64,000 nucleotides of DNA, taken from positions 1 to 64,000 of the forward strand of contig JAEPMR010000010.1 of NCBI GenBank assembly GCA_017643845.1, read 5' to 3'. Shown piece after piece: positions 63,904 to 64,000 of the stretch (positions within the stretch are counted from its first letter, which is position 1; each line of letters opens with the position of its first letter). Source of the DNA: Marivivens sp. GTDB taxonomy: Bacteria; Pseudomonadota; Alphaproteobacteria; Rhodobacterales; Rhodobacteraceae. The notes under the pieces are model-generated. The model was not told the origin of the DNA. It did no database searches and saw only the letters and a program-made list of their open reading frames with translations. The position numbers were made by a program, and so were the translations under genes.

Positions 63904-64000
63904 GACGAGCACTGCTCCTTGCGATGCTGCTCGCGATCCAATCATTTCCCGTTCACGCGCTCAGTTGCCTCCGCCCCGATCCTCTCGCCACCTACCGCGC
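63900..64000 (+). CDS. N-terminal part of a secreted protein (cut by window end)
   Basis: A frame begins at TTG 63900 (overlapping the rppH stop) or ATG 63924 and continues to the window edge. The first 25 residues are a clear signal peptide ([21 protein letters not shown]) with a probable AxA-like cleavage (VHA-LS), then [13 protein letters not shown] similar small secreted protein after rppH is present in other Rhodobacteraceae in my memory, but I cannot name a family from this fragment. Confidence 0.55.
   Translation, partial: MRRALLLAMLLAIQSFPVHALSCLRPDPLATYR

Overview
The window looks like chromosomal DNA of a marine-type alphaproteobacterium of the Rhodobacteraceae (Roseobacter group). 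The reasons are moderate-high GC by eye, dense and often ATGA/GTGA/TGATG-overlapping operons, and several gene neighbourhoods typical of that family: ccoNOQP-ccoGHIS next to uspA, fnrL and hemN; accD-folC; sfsA-map opposite a cinA-like gene; gpmI-envC-ctpA-rppH; and small proteins such as DUF2794, an I78 inhibitor and a DUF6478-like protein. I see no rRNA, CRISPR array, prophage, insertion sequence or plasmid gene. The window is mostly core genome, with about 69 protein genes (two cut by the window ends) and one tRNA.

Layout. 0-5.6 kb: an mlaA-mlaC lipid-trafficking operon on the minus strand, then ridA, a glycerophosphodiesterase, an acyltransferase-like gene, phhB and a small MscS channel. 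5.7-16.3 kb: a peroxiredoxin opposite a ferredoxin reductase, rsmD, zapE, a minus-strand CPBP protease-accD-folC block, then ilvD followed by three poorly known small genes. 16.3-30 kb: an FadH-like reductase with a LysR regulator, a cinA-like/GNAT/OmpA operon, sfsA-map-GNAT-MFS, a hydrolase/OCD/HAD operon, a DMT transporter, and rsfS-rlmH-fghA-yaiI. 31-39.5 kb: a second MscS channel, then leuC, leuD, two uncharacterised genes, leuB, a DMT permease and tRNA-Pro(CGG). 39.6-50.8 kb: the complete cbb3 cytochrome oxidase module (ccoSIHG and ccoPQON on the minus strand), uspA, fnrL and hemN, with two recognisable FNR-type operators. 50.9-64 kb: asd, a gene-poor stretch with a structured leader and a possible 37-residue ORF, carbonic anhydrase, an M17 peptidase with an NlpC/P60 hydrolase, DUF2794, an I78 lipoprotein, glutathione-dependent formaldehyde dehydrogenase, a TetR regulator, mbfA with an Irr-type operator, and gpmI-envC-ctpA-rppH.

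Functional themes. Branched-chain amino-acid synthesis (ilvD, leuC, leuD, leuB), micro-oxic respiration and its control (cbb3 oxidase, its assembly factors, FnrL, anaerobic haem synthesis), formaldehyde detoxification (adhC plus a distant fghA), envelope maintenance (mlaAC, envC, ctpA, NlpC/P60, two MscS channels) and iron export (mbfA).

No obvious new multi-gene defence or mobile system is present. The least explained parts are non-coding: a four-unit 11-bp repeat array before leuD, an AT-rich three-way-junction fold followed by an 11-bp-period GGGCAA array before an unknown membrane protein (34.9-35.3 kb), and the C-rich structured leader with a short ORF at 52.1-52.5 kb. A nuclease-like gene that lacks a start codon where its signal peptide needs one (36.0-37.2 kb) also deserves checking.
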